A DNA stretch of 64,000 bases from Acidovorax sp. KKS102 (lineage in GTDB: Bacteria > Pseudomonadota > Gammaproteobacteria > Burkholderiales > Burkholderiaceae_C): assembly GCF_000302535.1 (NCBI RefSeq), contig NC_018708.1, positions 2,232,001 through 2,296,000 on the forward strand. Reading direction: 5' to 3'. The notes under the pieces were generated by a model. It was not told the origin of the DNA. It did no database searches and was given only the letters and a program-made list of their open reading frames with translations. The translations under genes and the position numbers were made by a program. Positions within the stretch are counted from its first letter, which is position 1; the number at the start of each line of letters is the position of its first letter. Below, piece after piece: positions 17,451-26,215 of the stretch.

Positions 17451-18965
17451 ATGGAAGTTTTGAACAACCTTGCGTTTGGCTTCAGCCACGCACTGACGCT
17501 GCAGAACCTGATGTTCTGCGCCCTGGGCTGCACCGTGGGTACCCTCGTGGGCCTGCTGCCGGGCCTGGGCCCGCTGGCCACCATCAGCCTGCTGCTGCCG
17601 CTGACCTATTCCATCGACACCACCGGTGCACTCATCATGCTGGCCGGCATTTACTACGGTGCCCAATACGGCGACAGCGTGAGCGCCATTACCATGAAGA
17701 TCCCGCATGCCAGCAGTATCGTGGCGTGTATCGACGGGTATGCGATGACGCTGAAAGGGAAAACGGGGCTGGCACTGTTCACCGCCGGGTTCTCCAGCTT
17801 CATCGGGGGCACGGTAGCCATCGTGGTGCTGGCTTTCCTGGCGCCCAGCCTGGGCGAGGTGGCCTTCTTGTTTGGCCCTGCCGACTACTGCGCGCTGATG
17901 CTGGTGGGCTTTGTGTGCGTGAGCTTTGTGACCACGGGCAGCCTGCTCAATGGCCTGGCCATGTGCATGGTGGGTGTGCTGCTGGGCTCCATCGGTACCG
18001 ACGTGAACAGCGGCCTGGCCCGCTTCACCTGGGATGCTCCGTTCCTGGCCGACGGCGTGGGCATTGTGAGCATTGCGCTGGGCTGCTTCGGCATTGCCGA
18101 AATCGCCAAGAACCTTGACTCGCGCGAAGAGCGCTCGCCCTTCAACGGCAAGATCAAGCTCATGCCCACCTGGCCTGAGTTCAAGCGCATCATCCCCAGC
18201 GCGCTGCGTGGCAGCGTGGTGGGCTCCATCCTGGGGATCCTGCCCGGTGGCGGCCCCGTGATTGCCCAGTTTGCTGCCTATGCGCTGGACAAGAAGGTCA
18301 GCAAGTACCGCGATGAAATCGGCACCGGCTGCATCGAAGGCGTGGCTGGCCAGGCTGCGGCGGACGAAGCGGCTGCACGCACCAGCTTCATCCCGCTGAT
18401 GAGCATCGGTATCCCCGAGAACGCCGTGATGGCGCTGATGATGGCCGCGTTCATCATCAAGGGCATCCAGCCCGGCCCCAACATGATTGCCGGCCATCCC
18501 GAACTCTTCTGGGGCCTGGTGGCCAGCATGTGGATCGGCAACTGCTTCCTGCTGGTGCTGAATGTACCGCTGGTGCGCTACTGGCTGTCGGTGTTCAAGA
18601 TTCCGTACAACGTGCTGTTCCCGGCCATCCTGTTCTTCTGCTGCATCGGCACCTACAGCATCAACAACAATCTGGACGACGTGTTCATCACTGTGGCGTT
18701 TGGTGCGCTGGGCTACCTGTTCATGCGGCTGGAGATGGACCCCTCACCGCTGATGCTGGGCTTCATCCTGGGCCCCATGCTCGAAGAGAACTTCCGCCGC
18801 TCCATGCTGCTGTCGCGCGGTAGCTTTGAAGTGTTCATCAACCGCCCCATCAGCGGCACGCTGATCAGCCTGATCGCTGCGTTCATTCTGTGGCAGACGG
18901 TGTCGTTCTTCCGCCAGCGTGGCAAGGCCAAGGAACTGGCGGTGGCGGAGCCCGTTGCCTCCTGA
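17451..18965 (+). CDS. tctA: Tripartite tricarboxylate transporter large membrane subunit TctA
   Basis: This 504-residue permease has the TctA hallmarks: GTLVGLLPGLGPLATISLLL near the N-terminus, GIYYGAQYGDSVSAI near residue 65, and the second repeat ILGILPGGGPVIAQFAAYAL near 260. About 11-12 hydrophobic segments are present. It carries the sodium- or proton-coupled translocation step with TctB and a periplasmic TctC. A strong terminator at 19004-19038 ends the operon. Confidence 0.93.
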   Translation: MEVLNNLAFGFSHALTLQNLMFCALGCTVGTLVGLLPGLGPLATISLLLPLTYSIDTTGALIMLAGIYYGAQYGDSVSAITMKIPHASSIVACIDGYAMTLKGKTGLALFTAGFSSFIGGTVAIVVLAFLAPSLGEVAFLFGPADYCALMLVGFVCVSFVTTGSLLNGLAMCMVGVLLGSIGTDVNSGLARFTWDAPFLADGVGIVSIALGCFGIAEIAKNLDSREERSPFNGKIKLMPTWPEFKRIIPSALRGSVVGSILGILPGGGPVIAQFAAYALDKKVSKYRDEIGTGCIEGVAGQAAADEAAARTSFIPLMSIGIPENAVMALMMAAFIIKGIQPGPNMIAGHPELFWGLVASMWIGNCFLLVLNVPLVRYWLSVFKIPYNVLFPAILFFCCIGTYSINNNLDDVFITVAFGALGYLFMRLEMDPSPLMLGFILGPMLEENFRRSMLLSRGSFEVFINRPISGTLISLIAAFILWQTVSFFRQRGKAKELAVAEPVAS

Positions 18966-19003
18966 CGATTGACTCTCTGTGTGCCGCCATGGCGGCCTTT
19001 GCA

Positions 19004-19038
19004 AGGCCGGTCCCCAATGGGTGACCGGCCTTTTTTTG
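19004..19038 (+). terminator. Rho-independent terminator after tctA
   Basis: A perfect 10-bp stem (AAGGCCGGTC/GACCGGCCTT) with a 10-base loop is followed by a run of T, 39 bp past the tctA stop codon. Confidence 0.9.
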
Positions 19039-19045
19039 TCTCAAA

Positions 19046-19202
19046 GGCTGAGAGTTTTTTGCCAGTGCCCGAAAGGTGCGCCATAACACCGCTGATCGAG
19101 ACGCAAAGCACAGCCATAGCTCGGGCTATGGCGCGCATTTGTAACGACGAGCAGCGGTGTTATGGCGTGCAAGGCGGGCATAGGCAAAAGACTCTCAGCC
19201 TC
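19046..19202. repeat. Long imperfect palindrome with AGCTCGGGCT tip, copy 1
   Basis: The 157-bp inverted repeat is centred at 19124. Outer arms are AGGCTGAGAGT/ACTCTCAGCCT, inner arms a perfect 16-bp pair CGCCATAACACCGCTG (19080-19095) and its complement (19153-19168), and the tip is CCATAGCTCGGGCTATGG. The central part is nearly the same as at 47161-47210, while the outer arms differ. It sits between the convergent tctA and helicase genes and ends 8 bp from the helicase stop codon, where it could act as a bidirectional terminator. Confidence 0.8.
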
Positions 19203-19210
19203 CCAGGCTT

Positions 19211-21511
19211 TCAGTCCACCCGCCACCATGTGGGCAGCAGCGCACGCACCTGGGCCTGCGCAAACCGGTCGTCCATCAGGTGCACCACGCCTTCATCGCT
19301 CGGTGTGCGGATCACCCGGCCCGCGGCCTGCACTACCTTTTGCAGGCCGGGGTACAGATAGGTGTAGTCGTAGCCCGCACCAAACAGCGCCTGCATGCGT
19401 TCGCGGATCTGCTCGTTGACGGGGTTGACCTGCGGCAGGCCCAGCGTGGCCAGAAAGGCACCAATCAACCGCTTGCCCGGCAGGTCGATGCCCTCGGCAA
19501 ACGCGCCGCCCAGCACGGCAAAGGCAATGCCCTGGCTGCTGTCGGTAAAGCGCGCCAGAAACTCGCGCTGCTCGCCCTCCAGCATGCGGCGCGACTGGCA
19601 CCAGTACGGCACATCGGGGTGCTGCTGCGCAAACAGCGTGGCCGCCTGCTGCAGATAGTCATAGCTGCTGAAAAACGCCAGGTAGTTGCCGGGCCGCGCA
19701 CGGAACTGCTGCGCCATCAGCGCCGCAATCGGTGCCAGCGATGCAGCGCGGTGCGGGTAGCGCGTGGAGATGTGGCGCGCCACTTGCACCTGCAGCTGGT
19801 GCGCGGCAAAGGGTGACTCCACATCCACCCACACATGATCGTCGGGCAGGCCCAGCAGGTCGGCATAGTAGCGCGCGGGCTGCAGCGTGGCCGAGAACAA
19901 GGTGCTGGTGTGTGCCGCAACGAGGCGCGGTTGCAGAAAGGGTGCGGGTACCACGTTGCGGATGCAGACCACGGAATCGCTGGGCTTGAAGGTACGGTGG
20001 TGGGTGGCAGAAGCCTGGGTGACGTCCACCATCGAATGCGCATCCAGCAGGTCGGCCATGCGCTGCAGGTGCAGGGCGTCGAAGTAGAACGTTTGCAGCG
20101 CGCCATCGGGCTCGGTGGGGTGGTCTGTGAAGTGCTCTGTGAGTGTTGTGGTGCACTGCTGCAGCGCGGCCAGCAGCTTGTCGGGGAAGGCTTCGAGCAC
20201 CGTGTACGGGGCCGGGTGTGCCTTGTCCAGCGCCACCCAGGCGCGGCGCACCTTGTCCAACGCCTTCTTCACCGGCGGGTGCTGCGCAGCCGTGGGGCTG
20301 CTGCGGGCCTGGGCCAGGGCGGCGGGGTGCAGCTCGGCGGTGAACATCTTGCGGCCGCGCTCCACCAGGTTGTGGGCTTCGTCCACCAGCAGCGCCGTGC
20401 GCCACTGGTTGGCCTGGACCAGGCCGTGCAGCACGCCACCCATATCAAAGTAGTAGTTGTAGTCGCCCACCACCACATCGGCCCAGCGGGCCAGCTCCTG
20501 GCTCAGGTAGTAGGGGCAGACCTCGTGCTGCAGGGCAACCTCACGCACTCGGGTTTGTAGCAAAGCGGGGACGTTTTTCCCTTCCATGGTGGTGGCCACC
20601 GCCGCTGCGCGTGCGGCGGGCAGCCGGTCGTAGAAGCCCCGGGCCAGTGGGCACGATTCGCCGTGGCAGGCCTTGTCCGGGTGTTCACACGCCTTGTCGC
20701 GTGCTACCAGCTCCAGCACGCGCAGTGGCAGCGCCGGTGCGCTGTCAGACAGGCGCGCCAGCGCATCCAGCGCCATCTGCCGGCCTGAGGTTTTGGCGGC
20801 CAGAAAGAACACCTTGTCGATGTGCTGCGCAGGTGCAGCCTTGAGCAGTGGGAACAGCGTGCCCATGGTCTTGCCAATGCCTGTGGGCGCTTGGGCCAGC
20901 AGGCAGCGGCCCGCGACTGCCGTCTTGTACACGGCCTCGGCCAGCGGGCGTTGGCCGGTGCGAAAGTCGCCAAACGGAAATGCCAAGGTGGTCAGCGCCG
21001 CATCGCGTGCCGCGCGGTGGGCCATCTGCTGTTCGGCCCAGGCAATGAAGCGCTGGCACTGGGCCTCGAAGTGCTGGCGCAGGTCAGCCGCGCTGCAGCG
21101 CTCGGTGAACACCGTCTCTTGTTGCGTGCCCACGTCCAGGTACACCAGCGCTACATCGATGTGTGCCAGCTGCTCTTGCTCACACAGCAGCCAGCCATAC
21201 ACCTTGGCCTGCGCCCAGTGCAGGTGGCGGTGGGATGCGGGTTGCCGGTTCAGCCGCCCCTTGAAGGTTTTGACTTCGTCGATGCGCTGCTGCGCGGGGT
21301 CGTAGCCATCGGCCCGGCCGCGCACGCGCAGGCTCTGGTAGCTGCCGCTGAGTGCCACTTCGGCGCGATAGCCTGTACCCCGGCGCGCTGCTGCCACGGC
21401 ATGGCCTGCCATACCTTCCAGCGCGGTGGGCGCAGGCGTGAAGCGCAGGTCCAGGTCACCCTGCTTGGCGGTGAACTCGCACAGCTCGCGCACCGCCACG
21501 GTATAGGTCAT
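19211..21511 (-). CDS. Rad3/XPD-type DNA helicase with N-terminal nuclease-like domain
   Basis: This 766-residue superfamily 2 helicase has an N-terminal region of about 170 residues with a PD-(D/E)XK-like pattern (GRADGYDP, then IDEVKTFKG). The helicase core has Walker A (QAPTGIGKT) near residue 215 and the DEAH box (LLVDEAHNL). Four cysteines lie between them (KACEHPDKACHGESCPLA and CPYYLS), matching the Fe-S cluster of XPD/DinG helicases. The C-terminal motifs GGAFAEGIDLPGKRL and AAGRVIRTPSDEG complete it. Its ATG overlaps the stop of the upstream nuclease-like gene, so the two are co-translated and may act together in repair. It is longer than DinG because of the fused N-terminus. Confidence 0.85.
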   Translation of the reverse strand: MTYTVAVRELCEFTAKQGDLDLRFTPAPTALEGMAGHAVAAARRGTGYRAEVALSGSYQSLRVRGRADGYDPAQQRIDEVKTFKGRLNRQPASHRHLHWAQAKVYGWLLCEQEQLAHIDVALVYLDVGTQQETVFTERCSAADLRQHFEAQCQRFIAWAEQQMAHRAARDAALTTLAFPFGDFRTGQRPLAEAVYKTAVAGRCLLAQAPTGIGKTMGTLFPLLKAAPAQHIDKVFFLAAKTSGRQMALDALARLSDSAPALPLRVLELVARDKACEHPDKACHGESCPLARGFYDRLPAARAAAVATTMEGKNVPALLQTRVREVALQHEVCPYYLSQELARWADVVVGDYNYYFDMGGVLHGLVQANQWRTALLVDEAHNLVERGRKMFTAELHPAALAQARSSPTAAQHPPVKKALDKVRRAWVALDKAHPAPYTVLEAFPDKLLAALQQCTTTLTEHFTDHPTEPDGALQTFYFDALHLQRMADLLDAHSMVDVTQASATHHRTFKPSDSVVCIRNVVPAPFLQPRLVAAHTSTLFSATLQPARYYADLLGLPDDHVWVDVESPFAAHQLQVQVARHISTRYPHRAASLAPIAALMAQQFRARPGNYLAFFSSYDYLQQAATLFAQQHPDVPYWCQSRRMLEGEQREFLARFTDSSQGIAFAVLGGAFAEGIDLPGKRLIGAFLATLGLPQVNPVNEQIRERMQALFGAGYDYTYLYPGLQKVVQAAGRVIRTPSDEGVVHLMDDRFAQAQVRALLPTWWRVD

Positions 21512-22401
21512 GGCGGGGTGGTCGGGGTGTTTGTCGCGGGCGGGGCTGGCTCGCCCAAATGGGCCTGAGCCATGTCGTCATCGCTGCGCAGCGGCGTGGC
21601 CTTGCAAAGTGCCATCCACACCGCAAAGGGCAGCGTGCAGCTGTTGTGCCGCGCGGGGCGCAGCAGCTCAAAGCGCCCGTTCTCCACGCTGCCGTGCAAT
21701 ACCCAGATGCCGAAGTGCTCAGGGATCTCATCAGGCTCGGCAATGCCCGCCGGGAAGACGTAGTAACACTCCTCGCACAGCCACTGGTAGGCCTGCCGCT
21801 TGGCGCCGTGCCGCAGGTCCGACAGCAGGTCGGCCCGGCTCGCCTTCACCTCATGCACCATGGGCTGCAGGTAGGCTGGCACGGAGGTGTTGCGCACCGA
21901 AAAAAGATCGGGTCGTGCCATGCGCCACACGTTGGCGGCGGCGCGGGCAGCGGGGGCGTGGTCATCCTCGGCCCATAGTGGTGCCATGGCGGGCGCGGTA
22001 TTGGCGGGTGCATCGGCCGTGGCCGCAGGCGGCACCCCATCCCCCATCGGCACGCTGTCGATCACCGCGCGCAGTGACAGTTCGGTCCATACGATGCGCC
22101 CCGAAGCCAGCAACTGCGCTGCAAACTTCTGCCCCAGCCGGTCGTGCAGGCTCAGCGCCCGCACGCCGCGCTGGCGGGCTTGCGCCAGCGTGCGGATGCC
22201 TTCGTCGGTGAGGCGCAGGGTTTCGCAACCATCGGCCGCAATGTGCAGACTGATGAGGCCCGCAGCCAGCAGGTCAATCTCCAGCCCATCCTTGCACGGC
22301 CACCCCGCCGAGCGCCAGATCTGCATCAGGCGCGTGCGGTGAAAGCGGGTGATCGGGGCGGAGCGTGGGGAGTCCGAAGTGGGGGAGGGCAGCACCGTCA
22401 T
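21508..22401 (-). CDS. PD-(D/E)XK nuclease-like protein coupled to the helicase
   Basis: This 297-residue protein has an N-terminal winged-helix-like part (TRLMQIWRSAGWPCKDGLEI, then RLTDEGIRTLAQARQR). Its C-terminal segment has a MmcB-like nuclease pattern: MARPDLFSVRNTS, then VHEVKASRADLLSDL, then KRQAYQWLCEECYYVFPAG. In that pattern the Asp of RPDLF and the Glu/Lys of EVK would be catalytic. MmcB-type proteins are linked to translesion repair. The stop overlaps the helicase start (ATGA). A GTG at 22428 would add nine residues, but it lies inside an ACACTG...CAGTGT palindrome that looks like an operator, so I prefer ATG at 22401. Nuclease activity is inferred from motifs only. Confidence 0.7.
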   Translation of the reverse strand: MTVLPSPTSDSPRSAPITRFHRTRLMQIWRSAGWPCKDGLEIDLLAAGLISLHIAADGCETLRLTDEGIRTLAQARQRGVRALSLHDRLGQKFAAQLLASGRIVWTELSLRAVIDSVPMGDGVPPAATADAPANTAPAMAPLWAEDDHAPAARAAANVWRMARPDLFSVRNTSVPAYLQPMVHEVKASRADLLSDLRHGAKRQAYQWLCEECYYVFPAGIAEPDEIPEHFGIWVLHGSVENGRFELLRPARHNSCTLPFAVWMALCKATPLRSDDDMAQAHLGEPAPPATNTPTTPP

Positions 22402-22702
22402 GGCGGAGTGGGTGGGCTGGCGTAACACTGATTTTAATCACAGTGTCTGGCGGACTGCTTTTTGGATGTAGGAGGGAGTGTGGTGAAGAAGTTTGGGTCG
22501 AATTTGCCTCTTCCGCCCTATAGATAAGCGCTAGCAGCTATTGAAATGTGAGCGTTCTCGCCATGACATTTTGAGGGGAAGAAATGAGTCCTCCGGGGGT
22601 ATGAAGATGCACTTGCCCCGCATGTTGCGAACAATCGGAAGTTATTGTTATGAGGCCGTCTATGCAGCAGGTAAATCGGAAGAGGCGGCGAGAGGCTGCA
22701 AC
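22402..22702. promoter_or_regulatory. Intergenic region between the nuclease-like gene and the RIT element
   Basis: No gene is supported here. The region holds an imperfect palindrome at 22425-22446 (ACACTG, ten bases, CAGTGT) that may be an operator for the leftward operon. It also holds a dispersed repeat copy at 22518-22553 (ATAAGCGCTAGCAGCTATTG). The remaining bases up to the RIT end carry no recognised feature; small ORFs on both strands lack ribosome-binding sites. Confidence 0.4.
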
Positions 22703-22833
22703 GCAGCGTTATGCACAGCACGCAGTTATGGACAGTTGGCCAGTCTGAACGCGCCAGAGGCTGTGATCGCCCTGGTAGATCGCAAGGAGGCGGTGCCGTT
22801 GAACTGGACATAAGTTCGCAGTCGGCGCATGAA

Positions 22834-22862
22834 TGGTGATCTCACAACTGGAGATCACCATG
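22834..22862 (+). promoter_or_regulatory. Hairpin over the first RIT recombinase start
   Basis: A perfect 9-bp stem (TGGTGATCT at 22834-22842 pairing with AGATCACCA at 22852-22860) encloses a 9-base loop. The right arm covers the first base of the ATG at 22860 and part of the GGAG site, so folding could limit translation of the recombinase operon. Confidence 0.5.
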
Positions 22863-24110
22863 GACTTGATTCTTTCGATGCACCCGATGGCCAGGGCATG
22901 GCTGCTCGATGGCCCGCTGTCTTCATACGTCGGGGCGTTCCAGGCATTGCTGGAGCGCGGCCGGTACGCCGAAGGCAGCTCGGAGACTGCCCTTCGTGCC
23001 TGGTCGCACTTTGCCCACTGGATGGCGAAGTGCCAGGTATCTGCCGAACAGATCGACGAAGCCCTCGTCGAGCAGTTTCTGGATTCGCATCTGCCGCGCT
23101 GCGACTGCCATCCCGCGGCTCTGCGTACACGCAGCGGCTTGAGCGCCAGTCTCGGACACCTGCTCGCCTTGTTGCGGGAACAGCATGTCATCGTGGAACT
23201 GCCAGGCCCCAGCGGTCCCATTGCAGAAGAACTGAACCGTTACAACGTCCACATGCGCGACGCCCGCGGCCTGGCGATAGGCACGCGCGAGGATCGGCTG
23301 GTACTCGTAGGTCGTCTGCTGCAATGCAAGTTCGCGGGCAAGGCCATCGCCATCGGCGAGTTGCAGCCGGAAGACGTTCGCGGCTTCATCGCAACCGAGC
23401 TCACGCGGGTCAGCAGCGGGTCGCATTCCAGCGCGGTCACTGCTGCGCTGCGGGCCTACTTCCGATACCGCGGGACCTGCGGTGACGCAGTGAACAGCCT
23501 GCTCGGCGCTATCTCGTCGCCGGTGCGATGGAGCCAAGCATCGTTGCCGCGCGCGCTGACGACCGAGGAGGTCCAGCGCCTCGAAGCGCATTGCGCCGAG
23601 GCCAAGCGGGCTCCGCTGCGCCTGCTGGCCATGGTGCGCCTGGCCTTGGATCTCGGACTGCGCGTGGGCGAGATCGCCAAGCTGGAGATCGGCGACTTCG
23701 ATTGGCGTGCCGGAACGGTGACCTTGAAGCGAACAAAGTCCCAGCGCCAGGATGTCCTACCGCTGCCGGTGCTCACCGGGCAGGCTCTGGCGGAGTACAT
23801 GAGACACGAGCGGCCCGCAACCACGCTGCCATCGCTGTTCGTCCGTCGGTTGGCGCCACACGACAAGCCCATCGGCGTCGATGCAGTGAGCCAGGCAATC
23901 GGGCGTGCCCTGCGAGGTGCCGGCATCTCACGCGGTTGCCATTCGTTGCGTCACACGCTGGCCTGTCGCCTGGTCAACAGCGGCAGTTCGATCAAGGAGG
24001 TCGCCGATGTGCTTCGGCATCGATCGCTGGACACCTCGTTGATCTACGCCAAGCTCGACTTGCAACTGCTTGCCGAGGTCGCTCTGCCTTGGCCTGGGAG
24101 TGCATCATGA
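22860..24110 (+). CDS. ritA: RIT tyrosine recombinase A
   Basis: This 416-residue tyrosine recombinase has an N-terminal SAM-like core-binding part and a C-terminal catalytic domain with Arg in GLRVGEIAKLEIGDF, HSLRHTLACRLV (His-x-x-Arg), HRSLDTSLIYAKL (final His and nucleophilic Tyr), and RTKSQRQDVLPL for the beta-hairpin lysine. I chose ATG 22860, with GGAG six bases upstream, over an ATG 27 bp earlier. Its stop overlaps the start of the second recombinase (ATGA). It is the first member of the trio; RIT recombinases are thought to act together, each with its own role. Confidence 0.88.
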   Translation: MDLILSMHPMARAWLLDGPLSSYVGAFQALLERGRYAEGSSETALRAWSHFAHWMAKCQVSAEQIDEALVEQFLDSHLPRCDCHPAALRTRSGLSASLGHLLALLREQHVIVELPGPSGPIAEELNRYNVHMRDARGLAIGTREDRLVLVGRLLQCKFAGKAIAIGELQPEDVRGFIATELTRVSSGSHSSAVTAALRAYFRYRGTCGDAVNSLLGAISSPVRWSQASLPRALTTEEVQRLEAHCAEAKRAPLRLLAMVRLALDLGLRVGEIAKLEIGDFDWRAGTVTLKRTKSQRQDVLPLPVLTGQALAEYMRHERPATTLPSLFVRRLAPHDKPIGVDAVSQAIGRALRGAGISRGCHSLRHTLACRLVNSGSSIKEVADVLRHRSLDTSLIYAKLDLQLLAEVALPWPGSAS

Positions 24111-25108
24111 GCGCCGCAGCATCGGCGAACATCGACCTCACCGCCAAGGTGGAGCAATACCTGACTGAACGCCTGCGCCTCGGGTTCAAGCCGTGCTCCT
24201 CTGATCTCGCTGTGCGCAGCTTCACTCGCTTCATGGTCGGAGAGGGACGCGACATCGCGTTGACGGTAGACGTGATGGTCCAGTGGGCGCACCAGGTACA
24301 GCCTCGGTATCTCGTGGGCGGCCGGGCCAATGTCGACACGGCAGCGCGCCGACTGGCAACGCTGCGCCCCTTCATGCGCTGGCTCCAGCAGTTCGATCCG
24401 ACTGTCGAAGTTCCTGACGATTCCAGCTTCGGTCCGATCCCGCGCCGCGTGGCGCCTCACATCTACAGCGAAGCCGAGATCGCGGCATTGATCGTCGCTG
24501 CCCGCCGACTCGGCCCCTCGGATGGCCTTCGTGCCACCACCTATGCAACGCTGTTCGGTCTGATCGCATCGGCCGGGCTTCGGGTCTCTGAAGCGATCAA
24601 CCTGGCCGACTCGGATGCAGATCTGGACGGCGGCATCCTGACCATACAGCAGACCAAGTTTGGCAAGTCCCGCATGGTGCCGCTGCACCCCAGCGTGATC
24701 GGTCCGATGGCAGCCTACCGGGCCTTGCGCCGCCAGTACGTGCCTGCGAAGCCGCAGATGACATTCTTCGTGGGCTCGCGTGGCGTGCACCGGGGTGAAC
24801 CGCTGGGAGATCGGCAGGTGCATCGAGTGTTCTGTCAGCTGCGCGAGCAATTGGGTTGGATCGATCGCGGCGGCCATGGCCGACCGCGGGTGCATGACCT
24901 GCGCCATAGCTTCGCCGTGAGACGGATGATCCTGTGGCACCAGCAGGGAGCGAACCTTGACCAACGAATGCTGGCCCTGTCCACGTACATGGGCCACATC
25001 AATATCTCCAGCACGTACTGGTACCTGAGCGGCGTGCCGGAGTTGATGGCGTTGGCCGGCGCTCGATTCGAACGCTTCGCCGACGTCGCGGAGAACGACG
25101 ATGAGTAG
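24107..25108 (+). CDS. ritB: RIT tyrosine recombinase B
   Basis: This 333-residue tyrosine recombinase has its catalytic residues in SAGLRVSEAINLADSDAD (Arg), QTKFGKSRMVPLHPS (Lys), VHDLRHSFAVRRM (His-x-x-Arg) and MGHINISSTYWYLSG (His and Tyr). The start overlaps the stop of ritA by 4 bp and its 3' end overlaps ritC by 8 bp. This tight packing implies one polycistronic message and coupled translation. It resembles the middle recombinase of RIT and Tn554-like trios. Confidence 0.88.
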   Translation: MSAAASANIDLTAKVEQYLTERLRLGFKPCSSDLAVRSFTRFMVGEGRDIALTVDVMVQWAHQVQPRYLVGGRANVDTAARRLATLRPFMRWLQQFDPTVEVPDDSSFGPIPRRVAPHIYSEAEIAALIVAARRLGPSDGLRATTYATLFGLIASAGLRVSEAINLADSDADLDGGILTIQQTKFGKSRMVPLHPSVIGPMAAYRALRRQYVPAKPQMTFFVGSRGVHRGEPLGDRQVHRVFCQLREQLGWIDRGGHGRPRVHDLRHSFAVRRMILWHQQGANLDQRMLALSTYMGHINISSTYWYLSGVPELMALAGARFERFADVAENDDE

Positions 25109-26120
25109 TTCTGAACACCGCAAGCCCGCTCCGCCGAGCTTCGCGACGCTGGTCCAGTCCTTCTTCGCCGAGCACCTGACGCAGCAGCGCGCGTTGAGCC
25201 CGCAGACCGTTGCGGCCTATCGGGACGCGTTCGTGCTGTTCCTGGACTTCGCCCAGGCGCAACTGCACAAGACGCCCACGACGCTGTCGCTCGCCGACCT
25301 GACGCCCGCGCTGATCCTGGACTTCCTCGATCATCTCGAACGCGATCGGCACAACACCGTTCGCAGCCGCAATGCGCGACTGGCCGCGCTGCGCTCGTTC
25401 CTGAAGTTCGCGGCCCGGCGAGACGTGACGGCACTTCAGGTCGTCGAGCAGGCGCTCGGCGTGCCGATGAAGCGCTTCGAGCGGCCGATGTTCGAGTTCC
25501 TGACACGCGAGGAGATGCTGGCCGTGATCGGCGCGCCAGGAGCGGATTGGATGGGCCAGCGAGACAAGCTGCTGCTGGCCCTGCTGTACAACACCGGTGC
25601 CCGCGTGTCGGAGGCAATCGGCGTAAAAGTGGGCGACGTCGTGCTGGCACCCGCCGCCTGCGTGCATCTGCATGGCAAGGGACGCAAGCAGCGGTCGGTG
25701 CCGCTCTGGCGATCGACGGTCAAGGTGATCCGCGCCTGGCTGAAGTTCAACCCGGACCTGACTCCCACGTCGGCGCTGCTGCCCAACCGTGGCGGACAGG
25801 CGATGACGCGGTCCAACGTGACGCAGCGCCTGGCATTGGCCGTCAAGAAAGCCGCGCTCACGACGCCGAGCCTGGCCGGGAGAACGATCTCTCCACACTG
25901 CCTGCGTCACTCGACCGCTATGCACCTTCTGCAGTCGGGCGTGGAAATCAGCGTGATCGCTCTGTGGCTCGGACACGAGAGTCCGGCGACAACGCATCAG
26001 TACATAGAGGCCGATCTCGCCATGAAGGAAAAGGCACTGGCCAGGCTTCAGGATCCCAATGTGGTCCCACAGCGGTTCCGGGCAGAAGACGATCTGTTGA
26101 AGTTCCTCAAGACCTTGTGA
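25101..26120 (+). CDS. ritC: RIT tyrosine recombinase C
   Basis: This 339-residue tyrosine recombinase has a core-binding domain (SFFAEHLTQQRALSPQTVAA) and a catalytic domain with Arg in NTGARVSEAIGVKVGDV, Lys in LHGKGRKQRSVPLW, HCLRHSTAMHLLQSG, and LGHESPATTHQYIEAD with the terminal Tyr. It is XerC/D-like in length. It is the last gene of the trio and ends 62 bp before the right inverted end of the element. Confidence 0.9.
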   Translation: MSSSEHRKPAPPSFATLVQSFFAEHLTQQRALSPQTVAAYRDAFVLFLDFAQAQLHKTPTTLSLADLTPALILDFLDHLERDRHNTVRSRNARLAALRSFLKFAARRDVTALQVVEQALGVPMKRFERPMFEFLTREEMLAVIGAPGADWMGQRDKLLLALLYNTGARVSEAIGVKVGDVVLAPAACVHLHGKGRKQRSVPLWRSTVKVIRAWLKFNPDLTPTSALLPNRGGQAMTRSNVTQRLALAVKKAALTTPSLAGRTISPHCLRHSTAMHLLQSGVEISVIALWLGHESPATTHQYIEADLAMKEKALARLQDPNVVPQRFRAEDDLLKFLKTL

Positions 26121-26215
26121 TTACGTGAAGTTCAAAGACGCGACCGCAGCCCTCTTGCGAGGGCGGCGACGCCGCGCTGCCGGACCAACTGTGCATAACT
26201 GCGTGCTGTGCATAA

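Noticed and set aside
22518-22813. Overlapping ORFs of 90 and 97 codons on opposite strands left of the RIT recombinases
   Set aside because: They run across the RIT inverted end, lack ribosome-binding sites and match nothing.
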